This document shows, piece after piece, positions 15,869 through 22,704 of a DNA stretch of 64,000 nucleotides; position 1 is the stretch's first letter, and each line of letters begins with the position of its first letter. A program made the position numbers and the translations under genes. A model generated the notes under the pieces. It was given only the letters and a program-made list of their open reading frames with translations, had not been told where the DNA came from and did not search any database. Origin of the DNA: Flavihumibacter sp. UBA7668 (GTDB lineage Bacteria; Bacteroidota; Bacteroidia; Chitinophagales; Chitinophagaceae); NCBI RefSeq assembly GCF_002483205.1, contig NZ_DLHM01000002.1, forward strand, positions 310,001 to 374,000. Direction: 5' to 3'.

Positions 15869-17308
15869 ATGAAGTATAAATTTATTAAAATTCTATTGGT
15901 TGTTGTTATTAGTGTTGTTGGTTTTTTTTCTTACGGTCAGTCGTCAGACTGTGATTGTCGCGCTAATCTAGATACCTTAATTGTTAAAACAGAAGAAAAT
16001 TATGCAGGGTATCCTGCAAAAGTAAATCCAGGAACGGAGCGTAATTATCAAAAACTTATTACGGATTTACGCAGTAAAGCATTGGCAGAGGTAAATCCAA
16101 AAAAATGTTATTATCTGTTATCTTCTTATGTTCGGTTTTTTAAAGACAAGCATTTTATTGTTGCCTTTATGGCAAATAAAGATATTGACAGTGTAGTGGT
16201 TCCCGTAAAGGAAGAAAATGTAAAAAGCTATCTGAATAAAAAGAAACGGGATCGGTTGGAAGGAATCTGGTTAAGTGCTGATTCATCTTCCAGGATTGCT
16301 ATAATAAAGAACAAGGCAGGGGAATACCAGGGCATTCGGCTGGCTTCTTCCACAGATCAGTTTCCGGTTGGTTTCGTTTATTTCACTATCCGTCAAAATG
16401 GAGAAAAAATTCATGTCAAAACCTATGATCGATTCATGAGTACGGATGTGCCGGTAAAGTTGTATGGTAATCTGCTTCAATTTTGGAATGGGGCCATTTA
16501 TGGTAGGGTTTTTCCGGAAAATCAGCATACAAAAGAGCGGGAAGAATTGACCCAATGGCGACAGAATAATGGGCTGTTTTACTCTGAATTAGCTCCTGAT
16601 GTGGCCTATTTGAAAATCGCCTCATTCGGAAATAATGAACAGCAAATTGCAGAACTTGTACAGGCAAATGATAAAAGCATCAGGCAACATCCCTTCCTGA
16701 TTATTGATTTACGGGGAAATAGTGGAGGGAGTACCGGCTGGGTGTCATTGCTTCCTTATTTGATGACGAATCCAATAGATCAACCATCCTCTTACGTTCA
16801 CACATCGCCGGATAATGTAAAGATGAAGCTGTCAGAATTGGCGATATTTGCAACTAATCCTATTCCGGCAGAGTACAGTAAGTATTTTCCTGAAGAAATA
16901 GTTGCGCAATATAAAAAGGCCTATCAGGAATTACCAACTACCAAATTGTCATTTTATCCTTTGCCGAGCGTTCGGTTTCCCCTGGATTCAGTACTTGTCC
17001 AGCCGCGAAAAGTTGCGCTGGTAGTTGATGACCGGTGTGGAAGTTCAGCAGAGTATTTTTTCTATTTAGCAAAGCAATCCAAAAAGACGATCAGTTATGG
17101 TAGCAATACTGTGGGCATGATGGATTATGAAGGTATGTCGATTCCCACAAAAATGCCTTTTGATCGTTTTATTGTTACAATACCCGGGGTGAAATCCAAT
17201 TGGACAGATAATGCACCAATTGATCAAACAGGATTTCAACCGGATATTGTCTTGAAACAGCCCTATGAGGACTGGATTTCAATTATCATTGCCGATTTGA
17301 GAAAATAG
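15869..17308 (+). CDS. Secreted S41-family (tail-specific) peptidase
   Basis: This 479-aa protein has a Sec signal peptide (IKILLVVVISVVGFFSYGQ) followed by a Cys pair (CDC). The C-terminal half holds the S41 core: DVAYLKIASFG, LIIDLRGNSGGSTGW, and VALVVDDRCGSSAEYF with the catalytic Ser in CGSSAE. No clear PDZ domain is seen between signal and core; instead there is a beta-rich region including RLEGIWLSADSSSRIAII. This matches the class of S41-like proteins common in Bacteroidota that differ from CtpA. The substrate is unknown. Confidence 0.85.
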   Translation: MKYKFIKILLVVVISVVGFFSYGQSSDCDCRANLDTLIVKTEENYAGYPAKVNPGTERNYQKLITDLRSKALAEVNPKKCYYLLSSYVRFFKDKHFIVAFMANKDIDSVVVPVKEENVKSYLNKKKRDRLEGIWLSADSSSRIAIIKNKAGEYQGIRLASSTDQFPVGFVYFTIRQNGEKIHVKTYDRFMSTDVPVKLYGNLLQFWNGAIYGRVFPENQHTKEREELTQWRQNNGLFYSELAPDVAYLKIASFGNNEQQIAELVQANDKSIRQHPFLIIDLRGNSGGSTGWVSLLPYLMTNPIDQPSSYVHTSPDNVKMKLSELAIFATNPIPAEYSKYFPEEIVAQYKKAYQELPTTKLSFYPLPSVRFPLDSVLVQPRKVALVVDDRCGSSAEYFFYLAKQSKKTISYGSNTVGMMDYEGMSIPTKMPFDRFIVTIPGVKSNWTDNAPIDQTGFQPDIVLKQPYEDWISIIIADLRK

Positions 17309-17336
17309 ATTGTATGTATTTCATGCACATTGCGTT

Positions 17337-17428
17337 CTTCCAAATGAATACGCCATCCGGTAAAAATGCTGCGATTAATTCCTTGTACTGTTGATCCATT
17401 TTGCATTTTCTTAGACCGCAAAATTCAC
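17337..17428 (-). mobile_element. Relic of an ISAon1-type transposase, N-terminal fragment (copy 1)
   Basis: On the minus strand this reads CKMDQQYKELIAAFLPDGVF, the first 20 or so residues of an ISAon1-family transposase N-terminal region, then degenerates and stops. A second fragment at 21678-21797 shares about 70 bp at high identity (a block from TTGCGGTC to the codons for AFLP). No inverted repeats or remaining transposase are found, so this is a dead fragment. It lies just downstream of the tRNA-Leu(GAG) gene. Confidence 0.6.
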
Positions 17429-17436
17429 CAACAAAA

Positions 17437-17467
17437 AAACCTTGAAAGTATAAACTTTCAAGGTTTT
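17437..17467 (-). terminator. Intrinsic terminator after tRNA-Leu(GAG)
   Basis: The inverted repeat CCTTGAAAGT / ACTTTCAAGG with a 4-nt loop is followed on the minus strand by a run of T (the poly-A at 17433-17439 on plus). It lies just past the 3' end of the tRNA. Confidence 0.85.
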
Positions 17468-17473
17468 TATCTG

Positions 17474-17557
17474 TGCCCGGGACTGGATTCGAACCAGCAC
17501 GCCGTTTCCAGCACCACCACCTCAAGGTGGCTTGTCTACCAGTTTCAACACCCGGGC
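17474..17557 (-). tRNA. tRNA-Leu (anticodon GAG)
   Basis: This 84-nt gene has a 7-bp acceptor stem GCCCGGG/CCCGGGC, an anticodon arm CCACC-TTGAGGT-GGTGG with GAG at the anticodon position, a long type II variable arm and a T arm GCTGG-TTCGAAT-CCAGT. CCA is not encoded. A -7-like element TACATTTG lies on the minus strand at 17576-17583, giving a short leader before the tRNA. Confidence 0.95.
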
Positions 17558-17621
17558 TCGCTTTTGAAGCGGCTGCAAATGTACGGATTTCAGGGAATTG
17601 CCCCCAAGAATTCGGGTGATT

Positions 17622-18788
17622 TTATTTGCGGATCATCATCTCCCTGGGTAAAACGATCCGAAAAGTGGTGCCCTTACCCGGTTCCGAGTTTTTTACATAA
17701 AGCTCCCCCTGATGGTATTGTTCAATTATCCGTTTGGAGAGAGAGAGGCCCAAGCCCCAGCCGCGTTTTTTTGTGGTAAATCCCGGTTCAAAAACCCGCG
17801 ACAAATTGTTGCCTGGTATGCCTTTTCCCGTATCACTCACATCAATGGTTACCTGCTTTTCATTTTCCTGTATCTGAACGCTGATCTGTCCTTCACCTTC
17901 CATGGCATCCAGCGCGTTTTTCAGTAGATTTTCCATTACCCAGTCGAACAGTGTGGCAGAGAGTGGAATTAGGAGTCTGCCCGCTTCCGGCGATTGAAAA
18001 TCAAACCGGATTTTACCTGAGGCCCGGCGTTTGATATAATCCAGCATGGCATCTACCTGGCTTACCAGATCGGTTGGTTCAAGTTGAGGAATGCTTCCAA
18101 TTTTACTGAAGCGATCACTTACAAGCTTTAATCGGTTTACATCTTTTTCCAATTCTCTGGTGATGTTTTCCTGTCCGCCGCTTTCTTTCAACATTTCCAC
18201 CCATCCCTGCAACGAGGAGAGCGGGGTACCCAGTTGATGTGCCGTTTCCTTTGCCATACCTGCCCAAAGCTGGTTCTGTGTGGAGCGATGACGGGTATTC
18301 AGGAGCAGAATCAAAAGTATGATCAGTAATCCCACTATGACCAATTGAATCAGCGGATAATATTTCACTTCTTTCAACAGGCGGGTATTGCCATAATAAT
18401 ATTTATTCGCCATATAAGGATTCTGGCTCAATACCAATACAAAGGGGTCGTTGTTGCGTTTGAATTCTCTTAGTTTGCCGGAAAGATAAGCGGGGTCTGA
18501 GCCGGCTTTGATGCTATCGAGGTTAATATAATTAACGATGCTGTCCCGTTCGTTGGTTTCGATTATAGGAATATTGGTTTGCTCATTGCGAATCATATTC
18601 GGCAGGGTGAGGGGCATATCCGGATTATCAAAAATTGCTTTACTGGCATTTACCCAGAGTTCCACTTTATCGCGTTCTTCCTGTGCAATTTTGGTGGCCA
18701 GGTAGCGCGAATAAAAAATGGTGCCGATTACGATGGAAAGTGCCAGGAGAGCCAGCCAGCTGCGCCAATTAGTTAGTATAGAAAACAT
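17622..18788 (-). CDS. Membrane sensor histidine kinase
   Basis: This 388-aa kinase has two membrane segments (about 10-30 and 148-168) that bracket an extracytoplasmic sensor of about 115 residues. The phospho-acceptor box is AKETAHQLGTPLSSL (His at about 186), and the HATPase domain shows NLLKNALDAME, VSDTGKGIP and GWGLGLSLSKRI. It belongs to the same HisKA type (AHQLGTPLSSL) found widely in Chitinophagaceae. No response-regulator gene is adjacent, so it is an orphan. It lies 3 bp from the upstream phosphoesterase gene, which is on the same strand. Confidence 0.9.
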   Translation of the reverse strand: MFSILTNWRSWLALLALSIVIGTIFYSRYLATKIAQEERDKVELWVNASKAIFDNPDMPLTLPNMIRNEQTNIPIIETNERDSIVNYINLDSIKAGSDPAYLSGKLREFKRNNDPFVLVLSQNPYMANKYYYGNTRLLKEVKYYPLIQLVIVGLLIILLILLLNTRHRSTQNQLWAGMAKETAHQLGTPLSSLQGWVEMLKESGGQENITRELEKDVNRLKLVSDRFSKIGSIPQLEPTDLVSQVDAMLDYIKRRASGKIRFDFQSPEAGRLLIPLSATLFDWVMENLLKNALDAMEGEGQISVQIQENEKQVTIDVSDTGKGIPGNNLSRVFEPGFTTKKRGWGLGLSLSKRIIEQYHQGELYVKNSEPGKGTTFRIVLPREMMIRK

Positions 18789-18791
18789 AGG

Positions 18792-19622
18792 TTACAGCGA
18801 ATTGAAAATAGTTAGTTCGGCCATTTTTTCGATTGGACTCATCATGTACGTAAGCAGACTGTTATCGGGCAGGATTTCCACCACACGAAAACCCCGGTAA
18901 CCAACGCCCCAGCTGCCGCCGAAATGACCGTCGAAAAGGAAGGGGATGGAGCCGAACATTTTTACGCCATCTTCCTGATGGTCGTGCCCGTTGAAGGCTG
19001 CACGGATGTTTTTATGCTGTTTGAGTAGTTGCTGAAAATTCGTTGCATCCACGGCGTGTTCCGTCCATTTAATGGGAGTTATATGAAAGAAAAGAAAGAT
19101 GTTTTTAGCACTGCTGTATTTTTTTAGTTGTGTTTCGAACCAGGCTGTATCGGGGGATAGATAGGTGCCTTTTTCATTGGAAGTGGTGCCCAGAAGAAGC
19201 ACATTGTCCCCCAACTCTACAGCGTGATTGACGTCCTGGTTCCAGATTTCTTTCCATCTTGCATCGGTTACCCGATCGTGGTTGCCCTTGGTAACATATA
19301 AGGGCGTGCTGATTGGTTTCAGTGCTTTTGCGGAGGCTTCCAGAAAGTTGGGGTTATCGTGAATCAGATCGCCATTTGCTACGGTAAATTTCAAGGGTGC
19401 CTGCTGGTTGAAGGTATTTATGGCCGAACATATTTGCCTGTAATACTCGTCAAACGGGGTGTTTGGTTGTCCGTAGTGCCCGTCGGAAGTAATGGCAAAG
19501 CGGAATCGTTCGGGTGTCTGGGAAGGAAGTAGTCCAGCTGCCTGAATGGGTTTGATCGCGCCATTGGCCATGAGCAGGAAGGCCGAGCAGGAGAGATCCC
19601 GCAGAAATTTTCTTCTTTGCAT
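18792..19622 (-). CDS. Exported metallophosphoesterase
   Basis: This 276-aa protein begins QRRKFLRDLSCSAFLLMANG, a Tat signal. The calcineurin-like metal motifs are all present in order: TSDGHYG, VANGDLIHD, YVTKGNHDR, FLFFHITPI and AFNGHDHQ. The enzyme should hold a di-metal centre and cleave phosphoester bonds in the periplasm. It is the first gene of a likely two-gene unit with the histidine kinase (3-bp gap); a functional link is not established. Confidence 0.88.
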   Translation of the reverse strand: MQRRKFLRDLSCSAFLLMANGAIKPIQAAGLLPSQTPERFRFAITSDGHYGQPNTPFDEYYRQICSAINTFNQQAPLKFTVANGDLIHDNPNFLEASAKALKPISTPLYVTKGNHDRVTDARWKEIWNQDVNHAVELGDNVLLLGTTSNEKGTYLSPDTAWFETQLKKYSSAKNIFLFFHITPIKWTEHAVDATNFQQLLKQHKNIRAAFNGHDHQEDGVKMFGSIPFLFDGHFGGSWGVGYRGFRVVEILPDNSLLTYMMSPIEKMAELTIFNSL

Positions 19623-19682
19623 AGGCTTTGTTTGGAGATTGAAAGCTAACTAATTAAGCTGAATAGTTTTGAACCTGTATTT

Positions 19683-20735
19683 TTGCCCACTAATTTAATT
19701 TTCAAGCCCTTGCAACCACTTGTAGCAGTTGTTATCCTGAATTGGAATGGCCGGAAGCACCTGGAGAATTTTCTTCCATCGGTGCTGGAGCATGCCTGTG
19801 CGGGTATGGAGCTGGTAGTGGCGGATAATGCGTCTACGGATGATTCGGTAAGCTGGTTGGTAGCGAATCATCCTTCCGTGCGGGTGGTGCAGTTGGAGCA
19901 AAATTTTGGATTTGCGAAGGGCTATAATGAGGCGTTGAAAAAGGTGGAAGCGCGGTATTATGTGTTATTGAATAGTGATGTGGAAGTAACAGCCGGTTGG
20001 TTGGATCCTATTTTGCGATTGATGGAAGCGAATCCGGGTATTGGTGCCTGTCAGCCGAAAATCAATATGTACCACGATAAAAATTCCTTTGAATATGCTG
20101 GTGCGGCAGGTGGCTGGCTGGATGCCCTGGGTTATCCCTTTGCACGCGGACGTGTTTTTGATTATTGCGAAGAGGATATGGGGCAGTATGACGATACGGC
20201 CGAGGTTTTTTGGGCAAGTGGGGCGGCTTTGGTGGTTCGGGCAGAATTATACCATCGGTTAGGCGGACTGGATGAGTTCTTTTTTGCGCACCAGGAGGAG
20301 ATTGATTTTTGCTGGAGAATGCAACTGGCCGGGTATCGGGTACTTGTTTGTCCGGCTAGTGTGGTGTATCATGTGGGTGGAGGTACGCTTCCCAAGGGCA
20401 ATGAGTGGAAGGTATTTTTGAATTTCCGGAATAATCTGGTGATGCTGGCGAAGAACCTGCCCTGGTATGAGTTGATCTGGAAGATTCCGGTTCGGTTCCT
20501 GCTGGATGCAGTTTCGGCCTGGAAGAGTTTATTTGAAGGGCAGGGGATTTATTTCAAGGCAATATTGGAAGCACATATAGGGTTTATGGGCTGGGTACTG
20601 ATTCGTCATCGACGTTCGGTGTTTCCTATTAGTAAAAAAGGTAAAGTGAGGGGCTGGTATAAAGGATCTGTGGTATGGGATCATTTTGTGAGAGGTCGCC
20701 GATATTTTTCAGAAATAGTCGGAACTAAAGAATGA
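19683..20735 (+). CDS. Glycosyltransferase family 2
   Basis: This 350-aa (or 341-aa) GT-A glycosyltransferase has VAVVILNWNGRKHLENFLPS, VVADNASTDDS, FGFAKGYNEAL, VLLNSDVEV (DXD-type) and the later ED/QXXRW-like EEIDFCWRMQLAGYRV. It resembles rhamnosyl- or dTDP-sugar-type transferases of cell-surface polysaccharide synthesis and ends with a hydrophobic amphipathic region. No ATG exists between the upstream stop and the domain. TTG 19683 is the longest option, but a -7 element TATTTTTG at 19678-19685 overlaps it, so TTG 19710 (MQPLVAVVILNWNG) is more likely. Confidence 0.88.
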   Translation: MPTNLIFKPLQPLVAVVILNWNGRKHLENFLPSVLEHACAGMELVVADNASTDDSVSWLVANHPSVRVVQLEQNFGFAKGYNEALKKVEARYYVLLNSDVEVTAGWLDPILRLMEANPGIGACQPKINMYHDKNSFEYAGAAGGWLDALGYPFARGRVFDYCEEDMGQYDDTAEVFWASGAALVVRAELYHRLGGLDEFFFAHQEEIDFCWRMQLAGYRVLVCPASVVYHVGGGTLPKGNEWKVFLNFRNNLVMLAKNLPWYELIWKIPVRFLLDAVSAWKSLFEGQGIYFKAILEAHIGFMGWVLIRHRRSVFPISKKGKVRGWYKGSVVWDHFVRGRRYFSEIVGTKE

Positions 20736-20782
20736 TTTTTTGGGTTGAACCGTTATTTTTGCACAGCATTTAAATAAAAGAT

Positions 20783-20998
20783 ATGGCTCATAATCAGGCA
20801 CATGAATTAGAAAATCCGCTGGAAAAAGATTTTAAACACAATTGGGTGAACTCTTCCAGTTTTCTTTTTTATCTCCAGGTATTTTGTATTCTGGCTTTTG
20901 TTTTAGGGGGATGTTTTGGTTTGTATTCGAATCGCTACAAGGGAAAAGGCAAGGTTACGGTGCCTGAAAGCACGCAGTACACGCCGAAATACAAATAA
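20783..20998 (+). CDS. Small single-pass membrane protein, 71 aa
   Basis: The protein starts MAHNQAHELENPLEKDFKHNW, has one hydrophobic helix (residues about 27-47, LFYLQVFCILAFVLGGCFGLY) and ends with a basic, polar tail. No family is recognised. A -7-like TATTTTTG lies at 20754-20761, about 20 nt before the start codon. It sits alone between the glycosyltransferase gene and tRNA-Gly. Confidence 0.6.
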   Translation: MAHNQAHELENPLEKDFKHNWVNSSSFLFYLQVFCILAFVLGGCFGLYSNRYKGKGKVTVPESTQYTPKYK

Positions 20999-21014
20999 AA
21001 ATTTCGAGAAAAAT

Positions 21015-21044
21015 TTGGCAGAAAGTTGGGAGTTCTTATCTTTG
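21015..21044 (+). promoter_or_regulatory. Promoter upstream of tRNA-Gly
   Basis: TTG (21015-21017), exactly 19 nt, then TATCTTTG (21037-21044) match the Bacteroidota primary-sigma consensus. The start point would be near 21051, about 80 nt before the tRNA. Confidence 0.75.
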
Positions 21045-21076
21045 CCATCCCAATTGAAAAACAGCTCTTTAGATAT

Positions 21077-21129
21077 ACTATCTGGTCGATTATTCAGGTT
21101 CAATTGGAAGCCAGTCAGATAGTTTTTTT
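21077..21129 (+). terminator. Terminator-like hairpin directly before tRNA-Gly
   Basis: ACTATCTG (21077-21084) pairs perfectly with CAGATAGT (21116-21123). It is followed by seven T, and the next base is the first base of the tRNA. It has the form of an intrinsic terminator, which is odd between a promoter and its tRNA. It may end a short transcript or act in the leader. Confidence 0.5.
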
Positions 21130-21205
<76 letters not shown>

Positions 21206-21209
21206 AAAG

Positions 21210-21240
21210 ATTCCAAACCCACCGTTTGGAATTTTTTTTT
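21210..21240 (+). terminator. Intrinsic terminator after tRNA-Gly
   Basis: The stem ATTCCAAAC / GTTTGGAAT with a 5-nt loop is followed by nine T. tRNA-Leu(UAA) downstream therefore probably has its own promoter or depends on read-through. Confidence 0.85.
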
Positions 21241-21281
21241 GGAGGATGTCATTAGCCTTTACCAGAGGCAGCCCCCCTTAT

Positions 21282-21368
21282 GCCCGGGTGGTGGAACTGG
21301 TAGACACGCAGGACTTAAAATCCTGTTCGCCGAAAAAGCGAGTACGGGTTCGATTCCCGTCCCGGGCA
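21282..21368 (+). tRNA. tRNA-Leu (anticodon UAA)
   Basis: This 87-nt type II tRNA has an acceptor stem GCCCGGG/CCCGGGC, anticodon arm CAGGA-CTTAAAA-TCCTG with UAA, a long variable arm and T arm ACGGG-TTCGATT-CCCGT. CCA is not encoded. Confidence 0.96.
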
Positions 21369-21374
21369 CGGAAA

Positions 21375-21412
21375 AAAAATTCCTGATAGCGTTGCTATCA
21401 GGAATTTTTTTT
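21375..21412 (+). terminator. Intrinsic terminator after tRNA-Leu(UAA)
   Basis: The arms AAATTCCTGATAG / CTATCAGGAATTT around a short loop are followed by T on plus. A-rich sequence precedes the stem, so it could work both ways. Confidence 0.85.
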
Positions 21413-21457
21413 AGTGAAAGGTGAGACGTGAAAGGTGAAAGGGGAGAGGTGAAAGTA
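21413..21457. repeat. GTGAAAGG-type simple repeat, intergenic
   Basis: Imperfect repeats of GTGAAAGGTGA, one of several such patches in the window (26778, 57727, 57945 and 62930). From here to 21901 there is no intact gene, only this repeat, an 11-bp minisatellite and a transposase relic. Confidence 0.7.
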
Positions 21458-21589
21458 GCCACCATGATTTTAGTTGCATTCTCTTTAAGTTTTAAATGCT
21501 TTCTCAGCTCGCCGTGAGCAGATGAGCTTGATTTTTATAGTTTCGACAATAGGTGCTAAGGAGAACAGGCCGTAATTTCCCCAGCAATC

Positions 21590-21643
21590 CCGGACTTATC
21601 CCGGACTTATACCGCACCTGTGCCGGACCTGCACCGGACCCAG
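21590..21643. repeat. 11-bp tandem minisatellite, five units
   Basis: Five consecutive 11-bp units start at 21590, 21601, 21612, 21623 and 21634, each of the form CCGGACYTRTV (CCGGACTTATC, CCGGACTTATA, CCGCACCTGTG, CCGGACCTGCA, CCGGACCCAG). The array is flanked on both sides by CCAGCAATC, a direct repeat. It interrupts the transposase relic frame. Confidence 0.7.
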
Positions 21644-21677
21644 CAATCATATAGTTGATTCTCCCGGCGTCGAAGTT

Positions 21678-21797
21678 TGATCCGCAGGTATACCTTCTAA
21701 AATCAAAATAATTCAATAACCCAGCCGGTAAAAATGCAGCGATTAATTCCTTGGACTGTTGATCCAATTTGCCTTGCTTTTTGACCGCAAAAATCAA
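21678..21797 (-). mobile_element. Relic of an ISAon1-type transposase, N-terminal fragment (copy 2)
   Basis: On the minus strand an open frame starting at 21797 reads KLDQQSKELIAAFLPAGLLNYFDF, the N-terminal region of ISAon1-type transposases, then loses similarity and runs into the 11-bp minisatellite. It is about 70 bp near-identical to the fragment at 17337-17428. No terminal repeats or catalytic domain remain. Confidence 0.65.
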
Positions 21798-21901
21798 CCT
21801 TTAAAAACATCCCCCAAGAATTTAGCATGATCCGTAAAAGAAGAGAGGTGCAGTATTTTAGTTAAATTGTACTATATCTTTCGAAACTCAATCATTCGCC
21901 A

Positions 21902-22700
21902 ATGAAACGCAGAAATTTCCTTTATGCATCTGGTCTGTTTCCTTTTTTCTCAGGTGAGTTACTGCAGCAATTTTCTGTTTCGTCCGTAGAAGAGAGTCTC
22001 ATGGGATCTTCCGGAAAGGCGGAACAACAACCTTCAGAGCGCCCCTTTTTTTACAAGCCCGAAAATGCCTGGGCGGCTGATTTTATTCCGCTGTTTGCGG
22101 AAGGAAAATTTCAGCTCTTTTATTTGCTTGATTGGAGAAATGCGCAAAAGTTTGGAGAAGGAACACCCTGGTACCGACTGAGCACTACTGACTTTGTACA
22201 TTTTACGGAACATGGGGAAGTGATTCCAAGAGGTAGTAAAGAAGAACAGGATCTGTATATTTTTACCGGCTGCTGTTGGTTGTTTTGATGTGGTATCCGG
22301 TGGTAAAATGCCTGCAACCTGCCGTATACAGTCCAGTATCCGTTTTAAGAAAGCAACCCGTGATCTTGGTTTGCTGCTTCGCTGCAGCGATGATTTTGAG
22401 AAATCTTATTTTATCCGATTGGAGCCTTCCCGAAACCGATTGGTATTTGATATGTGGCCACGACCGGTTAATGAAACCTATCATCAGGTGGAATTGGAAC
22501 GAATGGTGGATTTAGCAGCCGGCACACTGGTTACCCTGGAAGTATTTATGGATGGCAACATGGGCGTTGTGTATGTTAACAATAAGGTGGCTATGAATTT
22601 TCGGGCCTATAATCTGATAGAAGGCAACTGGGGCTTTTTTGTTACAGATGGAGAAGCACGGTTCAGTGAAACCGTGCTTCAGGTACTGCCTTCAACTTAG
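21902..22700 (+). pseudogene. Broken glycoside hydrolase (GH32/levanase-like with C-terminal jelly roll)
   Basis: The first part (ATG 21902) has a signal-like start and the propeller N-terminus AWAADFIPLFAEGKFQLFYLLDWRN, continuing to DLYIFTG, then stops at 22286. The next frame, from 22276 onward, encodes a C-terminal beta-sandwich: RFKKATRDLGLLLR, DFEKSYFIRLEPSRNRLVFDMWPR and WGFFVTDGEARFSE. In intact relatives these parts are separated by some 250 residues holding most of the catalytic propeller. A large deletion with a frameshift has fused the two ends. The gene is dead as an enzyme. Confidence 0.7.
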
Positions 22701-22704
22701 ATGA

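Noticed and set aside
17366..17779. Plus-strand frame of 137 codons
   Set aside because: It runs through the tRNA-Leu(GAG) gene and the antisense strand of the histidine kinase gene.
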